A DNA stretch of 37,725 nt from Myxococcales bacterium. GTDB lineage: Bacteria > Myxococcota_A > Polyangia > Polyangiales > Polyangiaceae. This document shows, in pieces, positions 19,349-27,269 of the stretch (the first letter of the stretch is position 1; each line of letters begins with the position of its first letter). The notes under the pieces were generated by a model, which did no database searches, was not told the origin of the DNA, and saw only the letters and a program-made list of their open reading frames with translations. The translations under genes were made by a program, and so were the position numbers. The stretch covers positions 1 through 37,725 of the forward strand of contig PMCK01000588.1 of the NCBI GenBank assembly GCA_003154095.1, written 5' to 3'.

Positions 19349-19714
19349 TCAACGAACGACTTTAGAAACGACCGCCAACAGCTTTTCGGGGTCGAAGGGT
19401 TTGACTAGCCAACCGGTTGCTCCCGCGGCTTTGCCCTCCTGCTTTCTCGATTCTTGCGATTCCGTAGTAAGCATCAGAATCGGCGTGAACTTATGCGCGC
19501 TGTTCTTTCGCGCGGCACGAATGAAACCGACGCCGTCCAGTTCAGGCATGTTTAGGTCGGTAATGACCAGTTGAAAGGTCTTCTTCTCGAGCTCGCCGAG
19601 CCCGAGTTTCCCATCGGCAGCTTCCGTTGTCTCAAAGCCCGCCTGTCGCAACGTGAACGCCACCATTTGACGCATGGTTGGGGAATCATCGACGATAAGA
19701 GCAAATTTCGGCAT
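19349..19714 (-). CDS. cheY: Single-domain response regulator CheY
   Basis: A 121-aa stand-alone receiver. The acidic pair is Asp9/Asp10 (IVDDSPT), the phospho-acceptor Asp53 (ITDLNMPELDG), a Thr lies in LMLTTES, and the conserved Lys is in LVKPFDPEKL. It is 9 bp upstream of cheA and follows the STAS gene in the same operon, the usual arrangement of STAS-cheY-cheA-cheW modules. No output domain is attached, so it must act by binding a motor or another partner not encoded here. Its phosphatase may be the CheZ-like gene at the operon's end. Confidence 0.95.
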   Translation of the reverse strand: MPKFALIVDDSPTMRQMVAFTLRQAGFETTEAADGKLGLGELEKKTFQLVITDLNMPELDGVGFIRAARKNSAHKFTPILMLTTESQESRKQEGKAAGATGWLVKPFDPEKLLAVVSKVVR

Positions 19715-19728
19715 GTAACTCCCACGAT

Positions 19729-20064
19729 CTATCCAACACCTGGGTCACCCAAGAGGACCTTGCTCAGGCCGAGTAGTTGGGCATCTTCGTGAAGGGTTTC
19801 GCTGGCGTGCTTCAAAGTTAGGCCAATGTGCAGACCTGCTGCCGCTGTTCGCATGGCCGCCAACAATTGTAACATCGCGGCATCCAGGTACGTCACTCCC
19901 GAGAGATCGACCGTAATTGGAATGCCTGCCGCAATTGCCCGGATTGCGTCGTGGTGCACACTCGCTACCTCCGCAATGGTCAGATCACCATTGAGGACAA
20001 GTTGGATCTCCTGCTGTCCGATGACCACTTTGCAGGCCAATTCTGAGTTATTGACGGAGGACAT
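19729..20064 (-). CDS. STAS-domain protein (anti-sigma-factor-antagonist-like), no phosphorylatable Ser at the usual site
   Basis: A 111-aa STAS protein and the first gene of the leftward cluster II operon. Strands and helices match SpoIIAA-type proteins: LNGDLTIAEVASVHHDA, then ITVDLSGVTYLDAAMLQLL and GLTLKHASETL. In SpoIIAA the phosphorylated serine lies in a D-S-S-G loop. Here the loop is D-A-A-M, with no Ser or Thr, so regulation by a serine kinase at that site looks impossible. STAS proteins are commonly found just before cheY-cheA, with unclear roles. A GGAGG-like ribosome site precedes the ATG, and the cheY start is 14 bp after the stop. Confidence 0.9.
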   Translation of the reverse strand: MSSVNNSELACKVVIGQQEIQLVLNGDLTIAEVASVHHDAIRAIAAGIPITVDLSGVTYLDAAMLQLLAAMRTAAAGLHIGLTLKHASETLHEDAQLLGLSKVLLGDPGVG

Positions 20065-20129
20065 ACTTTCTGGATCGGGGTTAGATCGACCTACCTAAGC
20101 GCAAACTCGAAGTTCACCCGGGCGATGAC

Positions 20130-20144
20130 CCGTGAGTCTCACGG
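20130..20144. promoter_or_regulatory. Perfect inverted repeat, candidate operator
   Basis: CCGTGAG-T-CTCACGG is a perfect 7+7 palindrome with a 1-nt centre, 66 bp upstream of the STAS start codon. The one-base loop and lack of a T-run argue against a terminator. A dimeric regulator site for the STAS-cheY-cheA operon is possible. No regulator gene is visible nearby. Confidence 0.4.
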
Positions 20145-20244
20145 TGATAAAGTTCATGATCGAGCGAAGAAACAATGCGCAACTCTGACGATTCGGGACA
20201 TTCGAGACCGCATACGGTAAGTGACCTCCACTTCATAAGTCCGA

Positions 20245-20652
20245 ATGAATGACGCTTGCGGATCTACGTGTGAAAGCAGATACCGTGTAGGTTGCCGAAC
20301 TCGCTCTTGGCTCTACAGTAACCTTAGCATCTACATGCGGCGTGCCGCAGCCGTAGTCGGAATGGCAAAGCCGGACGCAGCGGTCAGACCTGCGGCGCGT
20401 GCCAATACGCCGCCTAGCGGAACATCGACGAAGTTCGAGAACGGATGTTCCAGCGCACTTCTTACTGTTTAGGATCCGCGCTGTGCCGAGTCACTCGCTG
20501 AATTTCAGCAGGCCCTCAAGCGTCGACTTCTGGAGATCTTTTCGGATCCCAAGTATCGACCTCCTATCTTACCCGTCACAGCCGTAAAGCTGTTCCAGCT
20601 GTCCCAGAAGGTTGACACGAAAATTGCGGACCTCGTTGGTCTTCGGCCTTAA
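20245..20652 (+). pseudogene. Remnant of an HDOD-domain gene
   Basis: One reading frame runs from an ATG at 20245 to a TAG at 20470-20472 and continues in the same frame from 20473 to a TAA at 20650. The second part reads AEFQQALKRRLLEIFSDPKYRPPILP, then VTAVKLFQLSQKVDTKIADLVGL, the typical N-terminal beginning of an HDOD domain (proline after a dP.yrpP.LP run, then LsQ...). It stops before the d-P-.-L-.-.-r-.-L-r core. There is no proper start codon for the second part. The first 76 codons have no recognisable domain. The best reading is a decayed, truncated HDOD gene. Two other HDOD genes in this window are intact. Confidence 0.5.
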
Positions 20653-20863
20653 TCGTCGAGACAGGCACGTCTAGCGTTCCGCGGCCAATAGCTGTTCGCA
20701 ATCGCATCTTCCATTGCCCGTGAGAGCCGATGGCTTTCATTTATTCTTGACTGAGACAAATTGGCCACTATCCGTTGAGCGGCGGTTCAGCGAGAATGCG
20801 GCAATCGGCGGTTCCGTGCCGATGTGGCATAAAGAAACAGGTATGCTGGCCGGAGACTTAGCT

Positions 20864-21352
20864 TTAGGTGCTCTTGCCAACTCGAATCGAAATGGGACCT
20901 GAGCCGTAACCCTGCACATCGACAAGCACGTCCGTTCGCACCGCGGACTGCATGAATGCCTTGTGCTCGGGAGGGGGCGCGACGGCTTTGGCTAATACGG
21001 TTTGCAGGTGCACCCGGCTACCAACATGCTCGGTAAACAGTGATGAGCAGATGTTGGCAACTTCACGGAAATTCTCCAGCAGACCCTCATCCAAGCTGCC
21101 CTTCTTGATCGACTCGTCAGCGACCGATTTAGGCAGCAACGAAAGCGCAGCCCCCAAATATCCGGCTGCGGCGAAGGAGCAGACCAAGAGGCCCATGACT
21201 TGATCCTCGTTGCCTATGTAAACGGCAATCACGCAAGGCTTTATTGAAGTGGGTTCAAACTTCGGCGCGACCTGAACCTCGACGGGCCTACCATATAATC
21301 CGCTTAAGAGGGTATGGAGTGTAGCGGCTTTGGGATCCTGGATTTTGGCCAT
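20864..21352 (-). CDS. CheC/CheX-like protein (putative CheY-P phosphatase)
   Basis: A 162-aa protein. Residues 90-108 read GLLENFREVANICSSLFTE, with Glu97 and Asn100 fitting the E-x-x-N active-site pair of CheC/CheX/FliY proteins. The strand VMGLLVCSFAAAGYLGAALSLL and the C-terminal VLVDVQGYGSGPISIRVG also fit the fold. Overall similarity to classic CheX is weaker than for its upstream neighbour, so it may be a divergent branch, as sometimes seen in chemosensory operons of deltaproteobacteria. It is the last gene of a leftward trio (cheY, cheX, this gene) with a 14-bp gap. Phosphatase activity is inferred only from the motif. Confidence 0.7.
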   Translation of the reverse strand: MAKIQDPKAATLHTLLSGLYGRPVEVQVAPKFEPTSIKPCVIAVYIGNEDQVMGLLVCSFAAAGYLGAALSLLPKSVADESIKKGSLDEGLLENFREVANICSSLFTEHVGSRVHLQTVLAKAVAPPPEHKAFMQSAVRTDVLVDVQGYGSGPISIRVGKST

Positions 21353-21366
21353 GTCAACTTTGCGAG

Positions 21367-21858
21367 TTAGGCGGGAGTACGGCTAGCGTTGAATTTGTCC
21401 TTGTTACAAACAATTAGCAAACGCGCTGGCGTTTTGCCAAGCCTAACGTCCACTTGAGCCATTTGCTGCCGTTCTGTGATACGCAAATGACCCTCCATTA
21501 CAATGGGTAAACCAAGTGAAAGCGGCAGCTGGACGGTTGCCATTCTTTTCTTGACTCCTCCAGCTATGATGTTGGCGATCTCGCCGAGTGCGTCGCTGAC
21601 GTCCGTATCGGGCAGGTCGTCGTCGGATGCAAAGAGCGCCTTGGCCAGCGTTTGGCAACCGGCAGCGTCGGATGCTAGGCCGACTTGAAGAGAACCTTCC
21701 TCGCCGACGAGCGCGACAAAGCAGCCCGTCAAATCCAACGCCAGCACCCCGCTGGCATCGGCGGTCTCGAGCGCAGCATCCAACGTTGTTGTTGCGAATT
21801 CGGATGCGGCTTCCGTGGTTGCCGAAAGCCACTCATCAAGGGCAATCGCAGCGCTCAT
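21367..21858 (-). CDS. cheX: CheX-family CheY-P phosphatase
   Basis: A 163-aa protein from the ATG at 21858. The open frame extends upstream, but that part lies inside cheY and is rejected. The active-site helix DALGEIANIIAGGVKKRM carries Glu93 and Asn96 (E-x-x-N). It is followed by LPLSLGLPIVMEG, with the proline that usually follows the helix in this family. A preceding strand pair (GCFVALVGEEGSLQVGLAS) completes the CheX-like fold. The start overlaps the cheY stop by 4 bp (ATGA, 21855-21858), so the two are translationally coupled, and that CheY is the obvious substrate. Confidence 0.85.
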   Translation of the reverse strand: MSAAIALDEWLSATTEAASEFATTTLDAALETADASGVLALDLTGCFVALVGEEGSLQVGLASDAAGCQTLAKALFASDDDLPDTDVSDALGEIANIIAGGVKKRMATVQLPLSLGLPIVMEGHLRITERQQMAQVDVRLGKTPARLLIVCNKDKFNASRTPA

Positions 21859-22223
21859 GCTAACCCTAGGGGCAGTAGCGCGTCGTGCAGCGCTTCGGGG
21901 GTAAATGGTTTGACGATGAGAAATTTGGCGCCATTTTCCATGGCCATGTTGCGGATGTCGTCCGTGCCCTCGGACGTGACGAACCCGAATTGAACGGTTA
22001 TACCCTCCGAGCGAACGGCTTTGAGCAGATCGATGCCATTCATTTGCGGCATGTTCCAATCGGCCAAAACCAAATCGAAGGGGCCGCCTCGTAGTTTTTG
22101 AAGGGCTTCCTCTCCATTGGTTGCCTCATCAACTTGGTGTTCGCCAAGGTTTGCTTGACGCAAAGCCCTGCGCACAATCATGCGCATGGCCTTACTATCG
22201 TCCACAATCAGAAGCTTTTTCAT
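21855..22223 (-). CDS. cheY: Single-domain response regulator CheY
   Basis: A 122-aa receiver from the ATG at 22223, which has GGAG 8 nt upstream. An in-frame ATG at 22271 would add 16 unlikely residues. The acidic pair is Asp8/Asp9 (IVDDSKAMR), the phospho-acceptor Asp55 (LADWNMPQMNG), a Thr lies in GFVTSEG, and the Lys is in IVKPFTPE. It heads a leftward operon with two CheX/CheC-like genes and no kinase. It is divergent from the cheX-led cluster III operon, whose CheA probably phosphorylates it. That operon also has its own CheY of similar type (27270, shared WNMP motif). Confidence 0.95.
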   Translation of the reverse strand: MKKLLIVDDSKAMRMIVRRALRQANLGEHQVDEATNGEEALQKLRGGPFDLVLADWNMPQMNGIDLLKAVRSEGITVQFGFVTSEGTDDIRNMAMENGAKFLIVKPFTPEALHDALLPLGLA

Positions 22224-22444
22224 GGGAGCAATCTCCAAAACTGTTGGGTCTAACAAGTACCAATCGGCCACCTGGGTTTAACAGTTAATCTCTAGGAGAT
22301 AAAAGACCCGGAAATGCGAAATCCGACCGGTCACTTGCGGCCGCTCCGCGTTTCCGGCCGGTGCCCCCCCGACTTAATGTCCCTCGGCGTGTGCCGTTCG
22401 GGTGTTGAAACGTGCGATCCGCAATTAAACACCAGGTGCTATGA
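22224..22444. promoter_or_regulatory. Divergent promoter region between cheY and cheX
   Basis: A 221-bp region serving two opposite operons. It contains the short inverted repeat ATCTC-TAG-GAGAT at 22288-22300, a GC-rich block (about 22320-22370) with several short palindromes, and AT-rich sequence (aattaaac) just before cheX. No sigma-54 or sigma-28 consensus is convincing to me. Confidence 0.35.
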
Positions 22445-22903
22445 ATGTACTCCGTCGAGGTCGCAGATATAGTGAACAACGTCTGGCAATCCTTGCTCGA
22501 ATTTGACATCACGTTGATTGACGAGCCGGAGCCGGTTTCGCGGTCGCAATGGGCTTTGACCGGTTGCATTCAAATCACTGGGGCCTGGCGAGGCGCAATA
22601 ACCGCTACCTGTGGCGAGAGCCTGGGTCGACAAATAGCTGGGGCCATGATGGGTTTGAGTCCGGAAGATGTGACTCGCGAGGATTTGAGCGACTCGATTG
22701 GGGAGATCATAAATATGGTCGGAGGCAACGTTAAGGCGCTCCTGCCTTCCCCCTGTCAGCTGTCTCTCCCGTCCGTGACAAGCGGTGGCCAATTTGAGCT
22801 TACAGTGTCACGCGCCGAGGTAGTCGATACATTGCACTTCCAATCGCTCGGCTTTCCTATTGTACTGCAAGTACTTCACGAACGGTCGGCTACGGAAGGC
22901 TAG
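22445..22903 (+). CDS. cheX: CheX-family CheY-P phosphatase
   Basis: A 152-aa CheX-like protein, first gene of the rightward cluster III. Glu87 and Asn90 in SDSIGEIINMVGGNV give the E-x-x-N active site, and LPSPCQLSLPSV supplies the following conserved proline segment. The strand GAWRGAITATCGESLG precedes it. An out-of-frame ATG four bases upstream is ignored; AGGTG lies a short distance before the start. It is the fourth CheX/CheC-like gene in this window and the third in cluster III, so this cluster is rich in predicted phosphatases. It is separated from the PAS-MCP by 182 bp, so the receptor may have its own promoter. Confidence 0.87.
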   Translation: MYSVEVADIVNNVWQSLLEFDITLIDEPEPVSRSQWALTGCIQITGAWRGAITATCGESLGRQIAGAMMGLSPEDVTREDLSDSIGEIINMVGGNVKALLPSPCQLSLPSVTSGGQFELTVSRAEVVDTLHFQSLGFPIVLQVLHERSATEG

Positions 22904-23033
22904 TCTGTCGTTGTTTTAACGAGGGGCAACTACACGCGATGCGACTTGTTCCTGTCCGCCCGGGACGCCTTATCTTTAATATTATCGCAATGCCCTGAAG
23001 CGCACGAATTTCGGGCCGTAGTCATTGGCTGTA

Positions 23034-23050
23034 GCAAGCGGGTCGCTTGC
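23034..23050. promoter_or_regulatory. Perfect inverted repeat in the PAS-MCP leader
   Basis: GCAAGCG-GGT-CGCTTGC is a 7-bp stem with a 3-nt loop ending 35 nt before the ATG at 23086. It has no following T-run, so a leader hairpin or operator is more likely than a terminator. Confidence 0.35.
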
Positions 23051-23085
23051 ACTTGGTTTCAATTCCGCTCCTGCAGGTGACCGAT

Positions 23086-24477
23086 ATGACCTCACTCAGC
23101 AACTCGCCGCCCCCTCCGCTCAGCAACCCTCCCGCTCCCCGACTTGGGAAGCGACGGCGGCCACGTGTGCTTTCGGGCAATGGTGGTTCACCAATTATCG
23201 ACGGCGGATCTTCCGATATAAGTACTACGCGCCAAGCAACCGCCAAACAGGATGCCGAGCTCGCGGATCTTCGAGCTCAGCTAGCCGCGATTGGTCGCGC
23301 ACAGGCAGTGATAGAATTGCAGCTTGACGGCACCTTCACCAACGCGAACGAAAATTACTTGTGTTTACTCGGGTATCGCCTCGAAGAGTTGGTTGGCAAG
23401 AACCTCAGCGCATTCCTCGATCCGAATCATGTGAACACCCCGGAGTATCGAGCTTTCTGGGCCGAGCTTGTCGCAGGTAGACCGTCAGCACAACGCGTCC
23501 GGCGCACCGCCAAGGACGGCCGAGAAGTGTGGTGGCAGGTATTGTATACGCCCGTCCTCGATTTGACTGGCAAGACCTATAAAATCGTAGCCTACGGAAC
23601 CGACGTTACCGAGATAGTGCAGGTTGAAGGTGCGGCAAAAGACCGGGAAATGGACGTGAAGACAAACCTACGCCGTACACTCGATACCGTATCCGTCAAT
23701 GCTCAGTCACTAGCTGCGGCGTCGGAGGAACTGGGGACGGTCGCTCAGCATATGAGCATGAACTCAGAGGAGACAGCCGTTCAGGCTGCAGCGGTCAGCA
23801 GTTCGTCAGAGCAGGTCAGCAGAAACGTTGCGACCGTTGCCGCGAGCGCGGAGGAGATGAACATCAGCGTAAAAGAGATTGCGAAGAATGCGAGCGACGC
23901 AGCGCGAGTTGCGACCACCGCCGTGCGTGTGGCCGAGGAGACCAACAGGACCGTTGCCAAACTTGGAGAAAGTTCAGTCGAGATTGGTAAAGTGATTAAG
24001 GTCATTACATCAATCGCACAGCAGACAAATTTGCTGGCATTGAATGCGACGATCGAGGCGGCGCGCGCTGGTGAAGCGGGCAAGGGTTTTGCCGTGGTGG
24101 CCAATGAGGTCAAGGAATTGGCCAAGCAAACGGCCGTCGCTACCGAAGACATCAGCCAGAAGATCGAAGCGATTCAGAACGACACCAAGGCGGCCGTGAA
24201 TGCCATCAGTCAGATTGGCCAGATCATTGGCCAAATCAATGATTTTCAAAACACTATTGCCAGCGCCGTCGAGGAGCAGGCAGCTACCACGAATGAGATC
24301 GCTCGTAGCGCCAGTGCCGCATCAAAAAACAGCACCGAGATCTCCGGTAACATCTCCAAGGTCTCGACGGCAGCCAAAGAAACTACCGAAGGTGCCAACA
24401 ATACCCGGAACGCGGCGCAGGACCTCTCCCGGCTCGCGTCGGAACTCATTGGTGTAGTCGATTCAGCCCGGACTTGA
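23086..24477 (+). CDS. Soluble PAS-domain chemoreceptor
   Basis: A 463-aa cytoplasmic receptor. The ATG at 23086 is preceded by AGGTGA five nt upstream; a TTG at 23047 would add 13 residues and is less likely. The N-terminus is basic and proline-rich (about 1-35), then a short coiled coil, then one PAS domain at about 70-178. That domain is of the type found in soluble energy-sensing receptors ([30 protein letters not shown]). The signalling hairpin follows, with tip near 305-347 ([20 protein letters not shown]). There are no membrane segments and no HAMP. Whether the PAS domain binds FAD, haem or something else cannot be read here. It lies 47 bp upstream of cheA and is the natural input for the cluster III kinase. 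Confidence 0.93.
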   Translation: MTSLSNSPPPPLSNPPAPRLGKRRRPRVLSGNGGSPIIDGGSSDISTTRQATAKQDAELADLRAQLAAIGRAQAVIELQLDGTFTNANENYLCLLGYRLEELVGKNLSAFLDPNHVNTPEYRAFWAELVAGRPSAQRVRRTAKDGREVWWQVLYTPVLDLTGKTYKIVAYGTDVTEIVQVEGAAKDREMDVKTNLRRTLDTVSVNAQSLAAASEELGTVAQHMSMNSEETAVQAAAVSSSSEQVSRNVATVAASAEEMNISVKEIAKNASDAARVATTAVRVAEETNRTVAKLGESSVEIGKVIKVITSIAQQTNLLALNATIEAARAGEAGKGFAVVANEVKELAKQTAVATEDISQKIEAIQNDTKAAVNAISQIGQIIGQINDFQNTIASAVEEQAATTNEIARSASAASKNSTEISGNISKVSTAAKETTEGANNTRNAAQDLSRLASELIGVVDSART

Positions 24478-24524
24478 ATCATGCCTCTGTTTTGCCACGC
24501 AATTAGATTTGGAGTAGTCCGGGC

Positions 24525-26786
24525 ATGAATCAAGACGACGAGATCATCTCCCAATTCTTGACGGAAAGCCTCGAGAATCTCGATCTTCTGGACCGCGAAC
24601 TCGTACAGCTCGAGCAAGATCCGGGCGCCCAATCCTTGTTGTCGAGCATCTTTCGAACGGTGCACTCAATCAAGGGTAGTGCCGGCTTTCTCGCGTTCAA
24701 GAAACTCGAAGCCATTGCTCATACTGGCGAAAGCTTGCTCAGCCTAATGCGGGACGGAAAAGTCCGGCTCGAGGAAACGCGGACGACTGGTCTACTCGCC
24801 ATGGTCGACGCGATTCGACAGCAACTCAATCACGTCTCCGAGTCAGGATCGGAAGGCAGTGAGCACCTCGGAGCCCTCATAGAAGCACTCGGACTGCTCA
24901 AGGACGATTCGACGTTAGCAGCTGCCGCCAGTCAACTTGCGCAGCTTGGATTGGACCGGAAAGAGTTGGCACAGAGCGCCAGGCCTGTGATGGTTCCAGA
25001 GGTAGCCACCACAACAGTGGCGGACTCGGTGCCTCCACCGTCTGCACACTCCGCAGCTACAGTGGCAAACGCCTTCATTGGACGCGTCGAGGCGACCGAG
25101 CCAAAGGCGGCTGCAGCTGGACCTGCGCGTTTGCCCGGAGAGGAATCAAAACACGTCGACCCGCGGATTCGGGTCGATGTAGGTCTTCTCGATCGGTTGA
25201 TGAATTTGGTTGGAGAGTTGGTGCTTGCTCGAAACCAGCTTCTGCAACATGCAAGCAAGAGTCAGGACGAAAGTCTAATTGGCACCTGCCAAAGACTCAA
25301 CCTGATTGCGGCCGAGCTTCAGGAAGGCGTGATGAAAACACGCATGCAGCCGATCGACAATGTCTGGAGTAAATTTCCGCGAATCGTTAGGGACCTGGCT
25401 CGTGCGTGCGGCAAGGAAGTCAGCCTGGAAATGGATGGCAACAGTACGGAGCTTGACAAGACCATCATCGAGGCCATCAGCGACCCACTCACCCACCTTG
25501 TGCGAAACGCCATCGATCATGGCTTAGAGACCCCCACACAACGTCTGGCGGCACAGAAACACCGTGGTGGAACGCTGAGTCTGCGAGCATTTCACGAAGG
25601 TGGGCGCGTCAACATCGACGTCGCCGACGACGGTCGCGGCATCGACGCGGATCGAATACGAGCCAAGGCAATCGAGCGTGGCTTACTTACGCCCGAAGCT
25701 GCTCGAATGATGTCTCACCACGATCTAGTCAACATGATTTTTGCGCCAGGTTTTTCCACCGCAGAAGTCGTCACCAACGTATCGGGGCGCGGCGTCGGCA
25801 TGGACGTCGTGAAGAACAATATCGAGCGCATTGGTGGGACCGTCGACGTCGAGACGCGGCTGGGTCAAGGCACGGCGATCAGAATCAAAATCCCACTGAC
25901 ACTCGCAATTATTCCGGCGCTCGTCGTGGGTGCGGGTGGGGAACTGTTCGCGATCCCACAAGTGAACTTGATGGAGCTAGTTCGCCTCGATACCGAACAG
26001 GCCAAGAAGGCACTCGAGTACATTCACGGCGTGCCGGTGTTTCGGCTTCGCGGTACGCTACTGACCCTAATAGAATTGAGTCAGGTTCTTGGCTTGGAGG
26101 TCAACGTCCACGACGACGTGCATATCGTGGTGCTCCAGGCCGACGATCGGCAATTTGGTCTATTGGTGGATAGCATTAACGATACCGAGGAGATCGTCGT
26201 CAAGCCGCTCAATAGGGAACTCAAGGGACTCAACGTTTACGCTGGCGCGACAATTCGCGGCGACGGGCGCGTTGCTCTGATACTGGATGTCGTCGGATTA
26301 GCCGAGCGCGCCGCGATTGGGGCAACGGAGCGACGTGCCGGATTGCGCACGGGAACGGAGGCTAAGGCTGGTCAGGTCACAGAGACCGAGAGGTTGGTCT
26401 TGTTCCGCTCGGGTGCCGGTACTCACATGGCGCTGCCGCTCAATTCGGTGGCGCGTCTCGAGGAATTTCCACGCAGCATCGTGGAACTCGTCGGGTCTCA
26501 GGAGGTTGTGCAATATAGAGGCGAGATCATGCCACTCGTTCATTTGTCGGAAATGTTCGGTGGACCGCGGGGCACCGCTGAATTGCTCCAGGTTGTCGTA
26601 CACACCGGGGAAACCGGTAGTATCGGATTCGTCGTCGACAAAATCGAGGATATCGTCGAAAGCGAAATCGGCGTGCAAAGCCGCGACGGAGGTCGGCGCG
26701 GTGTGATGGGTGCGCGAGTCGTGCAAGGACATGTCACCGAGCTACTGGATGCAGCGGCGGTACGCCAGGCAGCGGAAAGGCACTGA
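24525..26786 (+). CDS. cheA: Chemotaxis histidine kinase CheA with two C-terminal CheW-like domains
   Basis: A complete 753-aa kinase. P1 Hpt (about 1-115) has the phospho-acceptor His47 in VHSIKGSAGF. Residues of about 125-208 are a low-complexity Ala/Pro linker with no recognisable P2. P3 starts at about 215 (VGLLDRLMNLVGELVLARN). The ATPase domain carries RNAIDHG (about 326), DDGRG, GFSTA, GRGVGMDVV (about 422) and GQGTAI. P5 (about 470-600) is followed by a second CheW-like domain (about 620-748: LVLFRSG..MALPLNSVARLEEF, YRGEIMPLVHLSEMF, GFVVDKIEDI). The doubled P5 gives an extra docking surface and may make up for limited regulator docking. The stop overlaps the cheW ATG (TGATG). Confidence 0.96.
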   Translation: MNQDDEIISQFLTESLENLDLLDRELVQLEQDPGAQSLLSSIFRTVHSIKGSAGFLAFKKLEAIAHTGESLLSLMRDGKVRLEETRTTGLLAMVDAIRQQLNHVSESGSEGSEHLGALIEALGLLKDDSTLAAAASQLAQLGLDRKELAQSARPVMVPEVATTTVADSVPPPSAHSAATVANAFIGRVEATEPKAAAAGPARLPGEESKHVDPRIRVDVGLLDRLMNLVGELVLARNQLLQHASKSQDESLIGTCQRLNLIAAELQEGVMKTRMQPIDNVWSKFPRIVRDLARACGKEVSLEMDGNSTELDKTIIEAISDPLTHLVRNAIDHGLETPTQRLAAQKHRGGTLSLRAFHEGGRVNIDVADDGRGIDADRIRAKAIERGLLTPEAARMMSHHDLVNMIFAPGFSTAEVVTNVSGRGVGMDVVKNNIERIGGTVDVETRLGQGTAIRIKIPLTLAIIPALVVGAGGELFAIPQVNLMELVRLDTEQAKKALEYIHGVPVFRLRGTLLTLIELSQVLGLEVNVHDDVHIVVLQADDRQFGLLVDSINDTEEIVVKPLNRELKGLNVYAGATIRGDGRVALILDVVGLAERAAIGATERRAGLRTGTEAKAGQVTETERLVLFRSGAGTHMALPLNSVARLEEFPRSIVELVGSQEVVQYRGEIMPLVHLSEMFGGPRGTAELLQVVVHTGETGSIGFVVDKIEDIVESEIGVQSRDGGRRGVMGARVVQGHVTELLDAAAVRQAAERH

Positions 26787-27250
26787 TGGCTACGCGAATG
26801 CAGCTCTGCACATTCATTGTTGACGATCTCCTGTTTGGCGTCGATGTGATGCGAGTGCAGGAAATAATTCAGTATCAGCACATGACTCGCGTTCCGTTGG
26901 CACCGAAGCTGATTCGCGGTTTGATTAACCTTCGCGGTCAAATCGTAATGGCGGTCGATTTGCGGGAACGATTGGACTTGCCGCCACGTGGCGGTGATGA
27001 GCCACCCACCAACGTCGTAGTGCAGGGGGTCGACGCGGCGGTTAGCCTGCTAGTTGATTCCGTCGGGGACGTGATTGAGGTCTCTGATGATTCATTCGAA
27101 TCGCCCCCGGCGACGATGTTGCCACGTTACCGCCAAGTCGTAGACGCCGTTTGCAAGCTTCCTCACGGTTTGTTACTGCTGCTTGATCCAGAGCGAGCCG
27201 CGTCCTCATCCGAGGGCGGTCCAGTTGGAAATCTTGGATACGGGCGTTGA
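26786..27250 (+). CDS. cheW: Coupling protein CheW
   Basis: A 154-aa single-domain CheW translated from an ATG overlapping the cheA stop by one base. Conserved segments: CTFIVDDLLFGVDVMRVQEI, LIRGLINLRGQIVMAVDLRERL and SLLVDSVGDVIEV. The C-terminus is short. It belongs to the cluster III array with the PAS receptor and the double-P5 CheA. Confidence 0.95.
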   Translation: MATRMQLCTFIVDDLLFGVDVMRVQEIIQYQHMTRVPLAPKLIRGLINLRGQIVMAVDLRERLDLPPRGGDEPPTNVVVQGVDAAVSLLVDSVGDVIEVSDDSFESPPATMLPRYRQVVDAVCKLPHGLLLLLDPERAASSSEGGPVGNLGYGR

Positions 27251-27269
27251 GTCTAGCCAGAGGCCGCAT

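Larger units (their letters stand above)
20065..20863. other. 799-bp stretch without an intact gene
   Basis: It lies between the leftward STAS operon and the leftward cheY-cheX-cheC/X operon. It holds the promoter region of the STAS operon (with a perfect 15-bp inverted repeat) and the remains of a rightward HDOD gene (20245-20652). From 20653 to 20863 I see nothing convincing. A plus-strand stretch near 20689 (LFAIASSIA) vaguely resembles the next part of an HDOD domain after two stops. No RNA gene or clear terminator is recognisable. Confidence 0.6.

Noticed and set aside
20714-20902. 62-aa open frame in the gap before the CheC/X-like gene
   Set aside because: It has no ribosome site and no recognisable similarity, and it overlaps a conserved gene on the other strand.
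21859-22059. N-terminal extension of the cheX at 21367-21858
   Set aside because: It overlaps the conserved cheY in another frame and is Arg/His-rich; the ATG at 21858 with ATGA overlap is the likely start.
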